Shown piece after piece: positions 27,228 to 35,612 of a stretch of 60,266 bases of DNA (position 1 is the first letter of the stretch; each line of letters opens with the position of its first letter). This stretch comes from Lachnospiraceae bacterium. Lineage in GTDB: Bacteria > Bacillota > Clostridia > Lachnospirales > Lachnospiraceae. Location: NCBI GenBank assembly GCA_017634065.1, contig JAGBOC010000001.1, forward strand, positions 1 to 60,266, written 5' to 3'. Position numbers and translations under genes: made by a program. The notes beneath the pieces were generated by a model. That model was not told where the DNA came from. It did no database searches and worked only from the letters and a program-made list of their open reading frames with translations.

Positions 27228-27863
27228 ATGAGAAATAGATTAATTGTTATTTCTATGTTGTTGTCACTTTGTATAAATGTTGTCCCTACTTTTTCTGCAA
27301 CCCCTATAAAAAAGGAAGATGCAGCACTTTTTTCAAAAAAGAGTATCTATTCTGATGTAGGCGTCCAGGAACAGATAGTAAGTAAGGGGACTGATGACAC
27401 AGGAATAAGACAGAGCGATGATGCTCTTAATAGATTTACCGCTATTACAGCAACTAAAACTGGTAATAAATATACAAACACTTGGTCTAATTATACTATT
27501 GAGCTTGAAGATCAATACTACAATGCAAATGAAATTTATGACTTCAATGCAGAAGGTATCAAATATGATTTTGGAGTATATTTCAATGATTATAGTCGAC
27601 TCGCTGTGTATTATACAAGACTTTCAAGAGACTTAAATGTAGTTGCGGCAAACTTTGCACCAGGTCAACCTGTAGATGATGTCGAGATAGCAGGACAGAT
27701 TTATAAACACGTTGCACTTGATGTTAAATATCCATATGGAGTAGAAAAATATAATTATTATCTTCGAGTTATAGATGGTAAATTAATGGTTATTGAGACC
27801 TATCATGAAGATGGATATGATAAATGTAGAGATTATATTGAAAAATTTGCAGCAGTTAAATAA
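27228..27863 (+). CDS. Exported protein of unknown function
   Basis: 211 residues from the ATG at 27228, chosen because AAGGAG lies 5 nt before it; a start at 27213 adds five residues. The N-terminus MRNRLIVISMLLSLCIN and PTFSA form a signal peptide. The mature part is a single domain rich in Tyr and Asn, with IELEDQYYNANEIYDFNAEG and YLRVIDGKLMVIETY. It resembles a small beta-rich exported domain but no family is recognised. It lies between a cell-wall-repeat protein and secDF and ends in a strong terminator. Confidence 0.75.
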   Translation: MRNRLIVISMLLSLCINVVPTFSATPIKKEDAALFSKKSIYSDVGVQEQIVSKGTDDTGIRQSDDALNRFTAITATKTGNKYTNTWSNYTIELEDQYYNANEIYDFNAEGIKYDFGVYFNDYSRLAVYYTRLSRDLNVVAANFAPGQPVDDVEIAGQIYKHVALDVKYPYGVEKYNYYLRVIDGKLMVIETYHEDGYDKCRDYIEKFAAVK

Positions 27864-27875
27864 ATAAAATTGAAT

Positions 27876-27901
27876 AAGCTCCCTTAGAGGAGCTTTTTTT
27901 T
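27876..27901 (+). terminator. Rho-independent terminator
   Basis: AAGCTCC (27876-27882) pairs with GGAGCTT (27889-27895), followed by a run of T to 27901. Confidence 0.88.
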
Positions 27902-27919
27902 GAGGGGGAAGAAACAAGC

Positions 27920-30508
27920 ATGAAAGATGTCACTAGAGGCATTGTCAAATTAATCTTTATCTTAGCTCTTATTGCCGGAGCAGCATATATTGGTAAGGAA
28001 GCAGCACCACTCATCAAGCTTGGTCTTGATCTTGATGGAGGTGTGTCTATAACTTATCAAGCAGCAAAGGATAATCCAACTCCAGAAGAGATGGGAGATT
28101 CTGTATACAAGTTGCAATTAAAGGCTCAAGATTATTCTACTGAAGCAGAGGTATACCAAGAAGGTGGAAATAAAATCAATATAGATATACCAGGTGTTAG
28201 TGATGCAAATGGTATACTTGAGGAACTTGGTAAGCCAGGAACTCTTTACTTTGTAGAAGGAAATCTTACTTGGCCACTACTTGCTACAGATAGCGAGGCA
28301 ACTTCAGTTATTAATAATGATGAAAATATACCAGATGTTACACCAAATCCTTCTGGTTCAACATCATATTATTCAGGTGGCGTAAGAGTAGGCGAGACAC
28401 AGGCAGAGGATTTAGTTACTGGTCCTGGCGTGGTTACTGATACTGCACAAGAGACAGTTGCTGGGCAGACTAGTACAGAAAATGTTGAGACTACTGTTGC
28501 TCCAGCCGTTGATAATATTTTAGGTGACAATGTTCATATAGAAGGTGCAGATATAATTCAAAATCCTGATGGGTCGATACAGATAGGTGGAACACCACAA
28601 GAAGGTGCGACAGTTATTCAGCAAGGCACTACACAAGAAGCAGTGGAAGCTTCTCCTTCAGAGATACCAAATTATGATTTTTCACAACAGCCAATTTTTG
28701 GTGATGATCAGATAGTTGTGTCAGGAAATGACATTACATCTGCAAGAGGTGGAATGTATACTGACAATTATGGTCAGACACAATATGTTGTCGACCTTGC
28801 ATTTACTGAAGAAGGAAAACAAAAGTTTGCAGAAGCAACAGAGAGAAATCTTGGACAACCAATTTATATCATATATAATGGTGATATAGTTTCAGCACCA
28901 TATGTGCAATCAGTAATTAGTGATGGTAGAGCCCAGATAACTGGAATGGAAAGTCTTGACTCTGCAGAGAGACTTGCATCAACTATTCGTATAGGTGCAC
29001 TTAAACTTGAACTTGATGTATTAAGATCAAATGTTGTCGGAGCTAAACTTGGACAAGATGCTATAAGCACTTCACTTAAAGCTGGTCTTATAGGATTTGC
29101 AATCATTTGCTTATTTATGATACTTGTTTATAGATTGCCAGGTCTTGCAGCTTCACTTGCACTTACAATGTATGTGGGACTTACATTATTCCTTATACAA
29201 TCATTTAATATAACTCTTACTCTTCCGGGTATTGCAGGTATCATACTTTCTATAGGTATGGCGGTTGATGCCAATGTCATTATATTTACGAGAATCAAAG
29301 AGGAAATTGGTGCTGGTAAGTCAACAAGGACAGCAATGAGAGAGGGATATAATAAGGCATTATCAGCAATACTTGATGGAAATATTACTACTCTCATAGC
29401 AGCAGTTGTGCTTAACTGGAAGGGAACTGGAAGTATAAAAGGTTTTGCAGCAACACTTGCTCTTGGTATTGTCCTTTCAATGTTCACAGCGCTTTTCATA
29501 ACTAGATTTATTATGAAGGCATTCCTTGATTTGGGCATTGATAGTGAAGTAATGTATGGCAAGAAGGTAGATGATAAGATAGTAAACTTTGTAGGATTTA
29601 GAAAGATATCTTATGTTATATCTATTGCACTAATTGTTGTAGGAGTTTCATTTATAGTTATAAACTCAAGCAAAGGTATTGATGGATTTAATTATGGTCT
29701 TGACTTTAAAGGTGGATCTTCAACTAATGTAGAGTTTAATGAAAACTTAACACTTGCTGATATAGATAGTAGGGTAGTGCCAATATTTGAGAGAACAATT
29801 AACAGCCCAGATATTCAAACTCAAAAAGTTGCTAATACAAATGAAGTTATAATCAAGACAAGAACACTTACACTTGAAGAAATGAAAACAATTTATGAGA
29901 CACTTGAGTCTGATTTCAGTGTGCCAGAGGAAAGAATTACAACTGAAAATATCTCTGGTGCAGTATCTGTTCAGATGAGACGAGATGCGATAGTAGCAGT
30001 TATAATTGCTACAATCTTGATGCTTATATACATTTGGTTTAGATTTAAAGATATAAGGTTTGCAGGATCAGCTGTCATAGCACTTATTCATGACTGTCTT
30101 GTGACTATAGGTTTCTATGCAGTGTTTAGATGGACTGTAGATTCTACATTCATAGCATGTATGCTTACAATTGTAGGTTACTCAATTAACGCTACCATCG
30201 TAATATTTGACCGTATAAGAGAAAACTTGGGAAGATTGAGAGGTAATGATTTAACAACAATAGTTAATGTTTCTATCACTCAAACATTTACAAGATCTAT
30301 AAATACTTCTTTAACAACACTCATAATGGTTATAGTGCTTTATATCTTGGGTGTAAGTAGTATCAGAGCATTTGCTTTACCACTTATAATTGGTATTGTT
30401 TGCGGAGGCTACTCATCAATTTGCATCACTGGACCACTATGGTTTGATTTTAAAAATGCAGGATCTAAAAAAGAAGTAAAAAGTGATACCGCAAAGAAGA
30501 AGAAATAA
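27920..30508 (+). CDS. secDF: Fused SecD-SecF protein translocase subunit
   Basis: 862 residues combining SecD and SecF, each with six expected membrane segments. SecD begins with a membrane anchor and GLDLDGGVSITYQ; its membrane part has GMAVDANVIIFTRIKEE. SecF begins near residue 560 with NYGLDFKGGSS and includes SINATIVIFDRIREN. The complex uses the proton-motive force to pull proteins out during secretion. SecD residues about 120-262, in the large external domain, contain a low-complexity section rich in Thr, Gln, Pro and Gly that is absent from standard SecD. YajC is not adjacent. A 12-nt gap holds GAGGGGGA upstream. Confidence 0.95.
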   Translation: MKDVTRGIVKLIFILALIAGAAYIGKEAAPLIKLGLDLDGGVSITYQAAKDNPTPEEMGDSVYKLQLKAQDYSTEAEVYQEGGNKINIDIPGVSDANGILEELGKPGTLYFVEGNLTWPLLATDSEATSVINNDENIPDVTPNPSGSTSYYSGGVRVGETQAEDLVTGPGVVTDTAQETVAGQTSTENVETTVAPAVDNILGDNVHIEGADIIQNPDGSIQIGGTPQEGATVIQQGTTQEAVEASPSEIPNYDFSQQPIFGDDQIVVSGNDITSARGGMYTDNYGQTQYVVDLAFTEEGKQKFAEATERNLGQPIYIIYNGDIVSAPYVQSVISDGRAQITGMESLDSAERLASTIRIGALKLELDVLRSNVVGAKLGQDAISTSLKAGLIGFAIICLFMILVYRLPGLAASLALTMYVGLTLFLIQSFNITLTLPGIAGIILSIGMAVDANVIIFTRIKEEIGAGKSTRTAMREGYNKALSAILDGNITTLIAAVVLNWKGTGSIKGFAATLALGIVLSMFTALFITRFIMKAFLDLGIDSEVMYGKKVDDKIVNFVGFRKISYVISIALIVVGVSFIVINSSKGIDGFNYGLDFKGGSSTNVEFNENLTLADIDSRVVPIFERTINSPDIQTQKVANTNEVIIKTRTLTLEEMKTIYETLESDFSVPEERITTENISGAVSVQMRRDAIVAVIIATILMLIYIWFRFKDIRFAGSAVIALIHDCLVTIGFYAVFRWTVDSTFIACMLTIVGYSINATIVIFDRIRENLGRLRGNDLTTIVNVSITQTFTRSINTSLTTLIMVIVLYILGVSSIRAFALPLIIGIVCGGYSSICITGPLWFDFKNAGSKKEVKSDTAKKKK

Positions 30509-30516
30509 ATTGTAAG

Positions 30517-30542
30517 AAGCGGACATTTGGTCCGCTTTTTTT
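30517..30542 (+). terminator. Rho-independent terminator
   Basis: AAGCGGAC (30517-30524) pairs with GTCCGCTT (30530-30537), then a T run. It lies only 6 nt before the tgt start codon, leaving no space for a promoter. Confidence 0.88.
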
Positions 30543-30548
30543 ATCAAT

Positions 30549-31694
30549 ATGTATAAAATAGTTAATAAAATTGATAGGGCAAAATCAGCGACATTTGAGA
30601 CAGTGGATGGAGTAATAGAGACTCCGTGCTTTATGAATGTGGGAACTGCTGCTGCGATAAAAGGTGCAGTATCTACAAAAGACTTAAAAAATATATCTAC
30701 TCAAGTTCTATTATGCAATACTTATCATCTTCATGTAAGAACAGGTGATGAGCTTATAAAGAGACTAGGTGGGCTAAAAAAGTTTGCAAATTGGGATAGA
30801 CCTATACTCACTGATAGTGGAGGTTTTCAAGTTTTTTCTCTTGTCTCAACCGGTAGGAAGATAAAAGAAGAAGGCGTGTATTTCAAATCACATATTGATG
30901 GACGAAATATATTTATGGGACCTGAAGAAAGTATGCAAATACAGTCAAATCTTGCATCTACTATTGCTATGGCGTTTGATGAATGTCCACCTGCACTTTC
31001 AAGCATTGATTATATAAAGCCTTCTGTCGAGAGAACTACAAGATGGCTTGAGAGATGTAAGAAAAAAATTGATGAGTTAAATGAAAAAGATGATACTATA
31101 AATAAAAATCAGATGTTATGGGGTATCAATCAGGGCGGAATTATAGATGAGATAAGGATAGAACACGCTAGGACAATATCAGAGTTTAATTTGCCTGGCT
31201 ATGCCATAGGTGGTCTTGCTGTCGGAGAGTCGCATGTAGAAATGTATCATATACTTGATGTTGTGATACCACATTTGCCAGTTGATAAACCAACATATCT
31301 TATGGGTGTTGGCACACCTAAAAATATAATTGAGTCAGTTGATAGGGGTGTAGATTTTTTTGACTGTGTATATCCAAGTAGAAATGGAAGACATGGTCAT
31401 GTCTATACAAGATATGGTAAACTAAACTTACTTAACCAATGCTATGAATTTGATGATAGACCGATAGAAGAGGGCTGTGAGTGTGAGGCGTGTAAGAATT
31501 ATTCAAGAGCATACATAAGACATTTACTTAAAGCAAAAGAAATGCTCGGACTTCGCTTCTGTGTTATGCATAATCTTTATTATTACAATCATCTTATGGA
31601 AGAGATTAGAAAGGCTATAAGAGATGGCTCATGGAAAGAAGTAAAATCAAAATTGATTTCTGATATAGAAAGTGGAGACGGAAAGAACGAATAA
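30549..31694 (+). CDS. tgt: Queuine tRNA-ribosyltransferase
   Basis: 381 residues, standard Tgt length. It exchanges guanine 34 for preQ1 in GUN-anticodon tRNAs. Seen: IETPCFMNVGTAAAIKG, CNTYHLHVRTG, LTDSGGFQVFSL with the catalytic Asp, INQGGIIDEIR, GYAIGGLAVGE and DFFDCVYPSRNGRHGH, and the zinc site CECEACKNYSRAYIRHL. The start matches family N-termini, yet lies only 7 nt after a terminator T run and lacks a ribosome binding site. Expression probably depends on read-through from secDF. The queuosine synthesis genes are not in this window. Confidence 0.95.
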   Translation: MYKIVNKIDRAKSATFETVDGVIETPCFMNVGTAAAIKGAVSTKDLKNISTQVLLCNTYHLHVRTGDELIKRLGGLKKFANWDRPILTDSGGFQVFSLVSTGRKIKEEGVYFKSHIDGRNIFMGPEESMQIQSNLASTIAMAFDECPPALSSIDYIKPSVERTTRWLERCKKKIDELNEKDDTINKNQMLWGINQGGIIDEIRIEHARTISEFNLPGYAIGGLAVGESHVEMYHILDVVIPHLPVDKPTYLMGVGTPKNIIESVDRGVDFFDCVYPSRNGRHGHVYTRYGKLNLLNQCYEFDDRPIEEGCECEACKNYSRAYIRHLLKAKEMLGLRFCVMHNLYYYNHLMEEIRKAIRDGSWKEVKSKLISDIESGDGKNE

Positions 31695-31724
31695 GACATA
31701 CTATAAAAATATGGAGAGGTAGTT

Positions 31725-32432
31725 ATGAGTTTATATCTAAAAAAAATAATTTCATCAGTACTGATAGTAGCATTAGTTTTAGGAATCGTTTCTTGCAGTA
31801 AACCATTTAGCGATGATGAGATTTTATGTGATTATGAAGAAATGAATTGCTTATACTATGTGAAAGATGAGTTTAAGAAATATAAATATAGTGACTATAT
31901 ATTTGATGATGTAAGTAGTGGTATGTATAAAAAGAGTACACCAAACATTGCAGATTATAGGACAGGAAATGGAATTCTTGATTATGATATTGAAGGATAT
32001 GTAAAGGCAAGAATGGATTTTGCAATTAAGACGGATTTGATAAAAAAATATGAGATGGAAGTAGATAAAATATGTGCTATGGTTCGCGATGACTACTTTG
32101 AGCAAAGAAACTCGCACATATATTTTTATGATAAAAATAAAAAGACAAGTACTTTACTATATGATGGAGAGGTAACAAACTTATCTTATGATGATGAAGT
32201 ACCTACTGTTATGTTTGACATAACTACAAATGACACTAAAAAGGAGCAAGAAGTAATTGAGGGCAGAAGAATGATGCTGTCAGACATAATAGCTGCAAAT
32301 AGCACAATTGAAGGGTATATGAAAGTGATACTTGGGACTGGAAAAGAGAGACTTAAGTTTTATATGGACCAAAGAATTGACAATGATGAACTATATAGAG
32401 AGATTGCTACTATGTCAAATGCTGGTAAGTAG
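31725..32432 (+). CDS. Lipoprotein of unknown function
   Basis: 235 residues. The signal peptide ends in lipobox GIVSC, placing the lipidated Cys at about residue 24, followed by Ser-Lys-Pro. The mature part is charged, with several Tyr-Asp-rich stretches and a closing helical region with YMKVILGTGKERLKFYMDQR. No known domain is recognised. A GGAGAGG lies a few bases before the ATG. It follows tgt by 30 nt on the same strand and could be co-transcribed. Confidence 0.75.
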   Translation: MSLYLKKIISSVLIVALVLGIVSCSKPFSDDEILCDYEEMNCLYYVKDEFKKYKYSDYIFDDVSSGMYKKSTPNIADYRTGNGILDYDIEGYVKARMDFAIKTDLIKKYEMEVDKICAMVRDDYFEQRNSHIYFYDKNKKTSTLLYDGEVTNLSYDDEVPTVMFDITTNDTKKEQEVIEGRRMMLSDIIAANSTIEGYMKVILGTGKERLKFYMDQRIDNDELYREIATMSNAGK

Positions 32433-32480
32433 TAGTCATTTTAATGTATTTTTAAGGGTTCTTTTCTGTTATGATTTTCC

Positions 32481-32509
32481 TTGACAAAAAAGCACCTATT
32501 TTGTAAAAT
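32481..32509 (+). promoter_or_regulatory. tRNA operon promoter
   Basis: TTGACA (32481-32486), a 17-bp spacer and TAAAAT (32504-32509). Transcription should start near 32516, before the first tRNA. Confidence 0.8.
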
Positions 32510-32538
32510 AATATGGCTAATCTTATGTGAGAGCATTT

Positions 32539-32609
32539 GCGGGTGTAGTTCAATGGTAGAATGTCAGCCTTCCAAGCTGAATACGTGGGTCCGATTCCCA
32601 TCACCCGCT
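32539..32609 (+). tRNA. tRNA-Gly (anticodon UCC)
   Basis: The acceptor stem GCGGGTG pairs with CACCCGC. The D loop, TCC in the loop CTTCCAA and GTTCGATT-type T arm (GGTCCGATTCCC) fit tRNA-Gly. The 3' CCA is not encoded, so a CCA-adding enzyme is needed. Confidence 0.95.
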
Positions 32610-32613
32610 TTAA

Positions 32614-32686
32614 GCCTAGATAGCTCAGTCGGTAGAGCAGGGGACTGAAAATCCCCGTGTCGGTGGTTCGATTCCGCCTCTAGGCA
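32614..32686 (+). tRNA. tRNA-Phe (anticodon GAA)
   Basis: The acceptor GCCTAGA pairs with TCTAGGC. The anticodon stem GGGGA/TCCCC encloses CTGAAAA, giving GAA. The T arm GGTTCGATTCC is standard. CCA is not encoded. Confidence 0.96.
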
Positions 32687-32689
32687 TAC

Positions 32690-32717
32690 TTGATTTTTTT
32701 ACCTGATATGATAAAAT
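32690..32717 (+). promoter_or_regulatory. Second promoter within the tRNA cluster
   Basis: TTGATT (32690-32695), a 16-bp spacer and the extended -10 TGATAAAAT (to 32717). It precedes the tRNA-Gly(GCC) gene and would transcribe the last two tRNAs and secG. Confidence 0.6.
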
Positions 32718-32725
32718 AAAAGTAT

Positions 32726-32797
32726 GCGCGAGTGGCTCAGTGGTGGAGCGTCGCCTTGCCAAGGCGAAGGTCGCGGGTTCGATCCCCGTTTCGCGCT
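32726..32797 (+). tRNA. tRNA-Gly (anticodon GCC)
   Basis: The acceptor GCGCGAG pairs with TTCGCGC (last pair G-U). The anticodon stem encloses TTGCCAA, giving GCC. The T arm GGGTTCGATCCCC is standard and CCA is not encoded. Confidence 0.95.
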
Positions 32798-32809
32798 TTT
32801 TATATTTAT

Positions 32810-32892
32810 GCGGGAATGCTGGAATTGGCAGACAGGCAAGACTAAGGATCTTGTGTGAGTTTCACGTAGGGGTTCAAGTCCCCTTTCCCGCA
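32810..32892 (+). tRNA. tRNA-Leu (anticodon AAG)
   Basis: The acceptor GCGGGAA pairs with TTCCCGC, and a long variable arm (GTGTGAGTTTCACG) marks a class II tRNA. The anticodon stem CAAGA/TCTTG encloses CTAAGGA, so the anticodon is AAG. Adenosine 34 would be expected to be deaminated to inosine by TadA. CCA is not encoded. Confidence 0.92.
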
Positions 32893-32917
32893 CACAAAAA
32901 ATATGTGGGGTAATAAT

Positions 32918-33148
32918 ATGCTGAAGATTATAGTAATGATAATTTTTTTAATAGTTTCTATCGCACTTTCTGGCATCATACTTTTGCAAGAAGGAAAAAG
33001 TGCAGGACTCGGTAGTATAGCAGGTATGGCAGATTCATACTGGAGCAAGGCGAAGGGCAGATCAATGGAAGGTAATTTATCAAAAATAACTACTGCACTA
33101 GCGATTATATTTCTTATACTTGCACTAGTGTTAAATATTATTTGGTAA
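32918..33148 (+). CDS. secG: Protein translocase subunit SecG
   Basis: 76 residues from the ATG at 32918, which has GGGG 8 nt upstream; a longer form from 32903 adds five residues. Two membrane segments enclose the conserved loop LLQEGKSAGLGSIAG, the SecG signature. SecG supports the SecYE channel. It begins 26 nt after tRNA-Leu and is probably transcribed with the tRNAs. SecG followed by rnr and smpB is a conserved Firmicutes order. A terminator closes it. Confidence 0.93.
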   Translation: MLKIIVMIIFLIVSIALSGIILLQEGKSAGLGSIAGMADSYWSKAKGRSMEGNLSKITTALAIIFLILALVLNIIW

Positions 33149-33153
33149 TTTTG

Positions 33154-33179
33154 AAACCTGCTTATGCAGGTTTTTTTTT
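33154..33179 (+). terminator. Rho-independent terminator
   Basis: AAACCTGC (33154-33161) pairs with GCAGGTTT (33166-33173), then T to 33179. The rnr start codon begins only 6 nt later. Confidence 0.9.
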
Positions 33180-33184
33180 AGAAT

Positions 33185-35137
33185 ATGGCAAAGAAGAATA
33201 AAAAAGAATCAGAATATGAAGGTATATTTAGACAAGCAAGTAAGTCTTTCGGTTTTGTTAAGCTAAATGTTGGCACAGCAAAAGAAGAAGAAATATTTGT
33301 GTCAGCAAAAGATGCTTTAGAGGCAATGAATGAAGACAGGGTGCTTGTCAAGATTATAAGCGACAAAACCAGTGAAAATAAAAAGAGAGTCGGAAAGATA
33401 ATCAAGATACTGGAGAGAGAAACTGACATAGTAGTTGGTAGATTTGATGTGAGTAAGGGTATAGGATTTGTGATACCTATAAATACAAAGATACCATTTG
33501 ATATACATATAGAAAAAAAATATTGGGGGAAGGCTGTTAAGGATTCTATTGTAGAAGTAAAACTTTTACCAAGAAAAAATAAGAAAAATAATCCTGAAGG
33601 TGTTATCGTTAAAGTGCTTGGGCACAAGGATGATCCGACAGCAGAAATAACTGCGATAGTCCACGACTTTAAGATAAGAGATGAGTTTGATAGAGAGACA
33701 CTTGATGAAGCTGATAGAGTTGCAGTACCGATAGAAAATGATGATTTACTTGGTAGAAAAGATTTAAGAGAAAAAGTATTTGTGACTATAGATGGTGAAG
33801 ATACAAAAGATATAGATGATGCAGTGTGTTTAGAGACAGACCAAAATGGTATAAGAAGACTATATGTATCAATAGCAGATGTAAGTCATTACGTGAAAGA
33901 AGGTTCAAGGCTTGATAGAGAGGCACTAAAGAGAGGTAATTCTGTATACTTACTTGATAGAGTTATTCCTATGCTACCTCATGTCCTTTCAAATGGTATG
34001 TGTTCATTAAATGAAGATAAAGATAGGCTCTCTATGACCTGCGAAATGGAATTTGATGAAAAAGGAAAGATAGTTAGACATGATATTTATAAATCAGTTA
34101 TTAGATCACATAAAAGGATGACATATCACGAAGTTCAAGGAATTGTTGATGGTGAGAAAAGCATAATTGAAAGTATAAACTCTGATATTTGCAAGATGAT
34201 AAGCAGTATGATGGAATTGTCAAGACAAATAAGAAAGAGAAGAGAAGATAGGGGAGCTGTCAATTTCAATTTAAAAGAGACTGAAATAATCGTAGATGAA
34301 AAATTAAAACCTATAGACATAAGAGAAAAGGAAAGAATCGAAGCTTATAAGTTGATAGAGGACTTTATGGTGTCAGCTAATGAGACAGTGGCAGAAGAGT
34401 TTTATTTTAGAGAAGTACCTTTTATATATAGAACTCATGAGGCAAGTGAAGAGGATAAACTTGAAAATCTGTCTTCGGTGCTGGGGTCATTGGGGGTACC
34501 ATTTCACATTAGAAAAGAACTTAAGCCTATAGATATGCAAAAGGTATTAAAGTCAGTTGTCGGTAAACCATATCAACTTGTTGTAGAAAAGATAGCACTC
34601 CGATCTATGAGTCAAGCGAAGTATACTAAAAACCTTGTAGGACATTTTGCTCTTGCATCAAAGTATTATACACATTTCACATCTCCTATAAGAAGATATA
34701 GTGATTTGCAGATACATCGCATTATGAAAGAAGTTCTGGAAAATAGGTTTACAGAAAAAAGAAGAGAGCACTATGACAACATACTTGATGCAGTGGCATT
34801 TAATGTGTCAAAAACCGAAAGACTTGCGATAGACTGTGAAAGAGATATAGATGCGATGAAGAAATGTGAGTTTATGTTGCCACATCTTGGGGAGATATTT
34901 ACAGGAACTGTATCAGGACTTACTAATTTTGGAATATTTGTTGAATTGCCAAATACTGTAGAAGGAATGATATCGCTCAAAGATTTAAAAGATGATCATT
35001 ATACTTTTGATGAGAGTAAGTATCAAGTCATAGGGGATACAAGCAAAAAGGTTTTCACTTTTGGACAGGTAGTAAAAGTGCAACTTGTGAGATGCAACCC
35101 AGAGATGAGAATTATAGATTTTGATTTGGTAAAATAG
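33185..35137 (+). CDS. rnr: Ribonuclease R
   Basis: 650 residues. The two N-terminal cold-shock-type domains begin with EGIFRQASKSFGFV and VVGRFDVSKGIGFV; the RNB catalytic domain has TIDGEDTKDIDDAV, in which several Asp bind magnesium, and HFTSPIRRYSDLQIHR; an S1 domain ends the protein (GTVSGLTNFGIFVELP). It is a 3'-5' exoribonuclease for structured RNA and works with tmRNA/SmpB, whose gene follows with a 1-nt gap. It lacks the N-terminal helix-turn-helix and the Lys-rich tail of longer relatives. The start matches relatives but has neither ribosome binding site nor room for a promoter after the terminator. Confidence 0.95.
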   Translation: MAKKNKKESEYEGIFRQASKSFGFVKLNVGTAKEEEIFVSAKDALEAMNEDRVLVKIISDKTSENKKRVGKIIKILERETDIVVGRFDVSKGIGFVIPINTKIPFDIHIEKKYWGKAVKDSIVEVKLLPRKNKKNNPEGVIVKVLGHKDDPTAEITAIVHDFKIRDEFDRETLDEADRVAVPIENDDLLGRKDLREKVFVTIDGEDTKDIDDAVCLETDQNGIRRLYVSIADVSHYVKEGSRLDREALKRGNSVYLLDRVIPMLPHVLSNGMCSLNEDKDRLSMTCEMEFDEKGKIVRHDIYKSVIRSHKRMTYHEVQGIVDGEKSIIESINSDICKMISSMMELSRQIRKRREDRGAVNFNLKETEIIVDEKLKPIDIREKERIEAYKLIEDFMVSANETVAEEFYFREVPFIYRTHEASEEDKLENLSSVLGSLGVPFHIRKELKPIDMQKVLKSVVGKPYQLVVEKIALRSMSQAKYTKNLVGHFALASKYYTHFTSPIRRYSDLQIHRIMKEVLENRFTEKRREHYDNILDAVAFNVSKTERLAIDCERDIDAMKKCEFMLPHLGEIFTGTVSGLTNFGIFVELPNTVEGMISLKDLKDDHYTFDESKYQVIGDTSKKVFTFGQVVKVQLVRCNPEMRIIDFDLVK

Positions 35138-35138
35138 A

Positions 35139-35594
35139 ATGAATACAAAGCTGATTGCAAATAACAAAAAAGCATATCATGATTATTTTGTTTTAGAAAA
35201 ATATGAGTGTGGTATAGAACTAAAAGGAACTGAAGTTAAATCTCTTTCACTTTCGAACTGTTCTATAAAAGAATCACTATGCAGAATAATTGGTGGAGAG
35301 TGCTTTGTCATAGGGATGAACATAAAACCATACGAGAAGGGCAATATATTTAATGTGGATAGTTTGCGGACGAGAAAATTACTTCTTCATAAGCAAGAGA
35401 TAAGAAAGATTGAAGAGACACTAAAGTTACAGGGATACACACTTATACCACTTCAAGTGTATTTTAAGAATGGTAAAGTAAAAGTTGAGATAGGGCTTTG
35501 CAAAGGAAAGAAGCTCTATGATAAGCGAGAAGACTTAAAGAAGAAAGATATGAAAAGAGATATGGAGAGAATGACAAGAAAAGAAAAAAGTTAG
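35139..35594 (+). CDS. smpB: SsrA-binding protein SmpB
   Basis: 151 residues, full length. SmpB carries tmRNA to stalled ribosomes. Motifs: NKKAYHDYFVLEKYECGIEL, GTEVKSLS, and RTRKLLLHKQEIRKIE, with the basic C-terminal tail (KKKDMKRDMERMTRKEKS) that enters the mRNA channel. It follows rnr by one nucleotide. The tmRNA gene, often next, is not present in the window. The stop codon lies in a terminator stem. Confidence 0.96.
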   Translation: MNTKLIANNKKAYHDYFVLEKYECGIELKGTEVKSLSLSNCSIKESLCRIIGGECFVIGMNIKPYEKGNIFNVDSLRTRKLLLHKQEIRKIEETLKLQGYTLIPLQVYFKNGKVKVEIGLCKGKKLYDKREDLKKKDMKRDMERMTRKEKS

Positions 35595-35612
35595 GCTTGT
35601 GCCTAACTTTTT
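35585..35612. terminator. Bidirectional terminator
   Basis: AAAAAGTTAGGC (35585-35596) and GCCTAACTTTTT (35601-35612) pair perfectly with loop TTGT. It serves smpB and the converging murI. Confidence 0.9.

Noticed and set aside
32699-33048. Two minus-strand ORFs across the tRNA genes
   Set aside because: They are translations of tRNA sequence and the reverse of secG.
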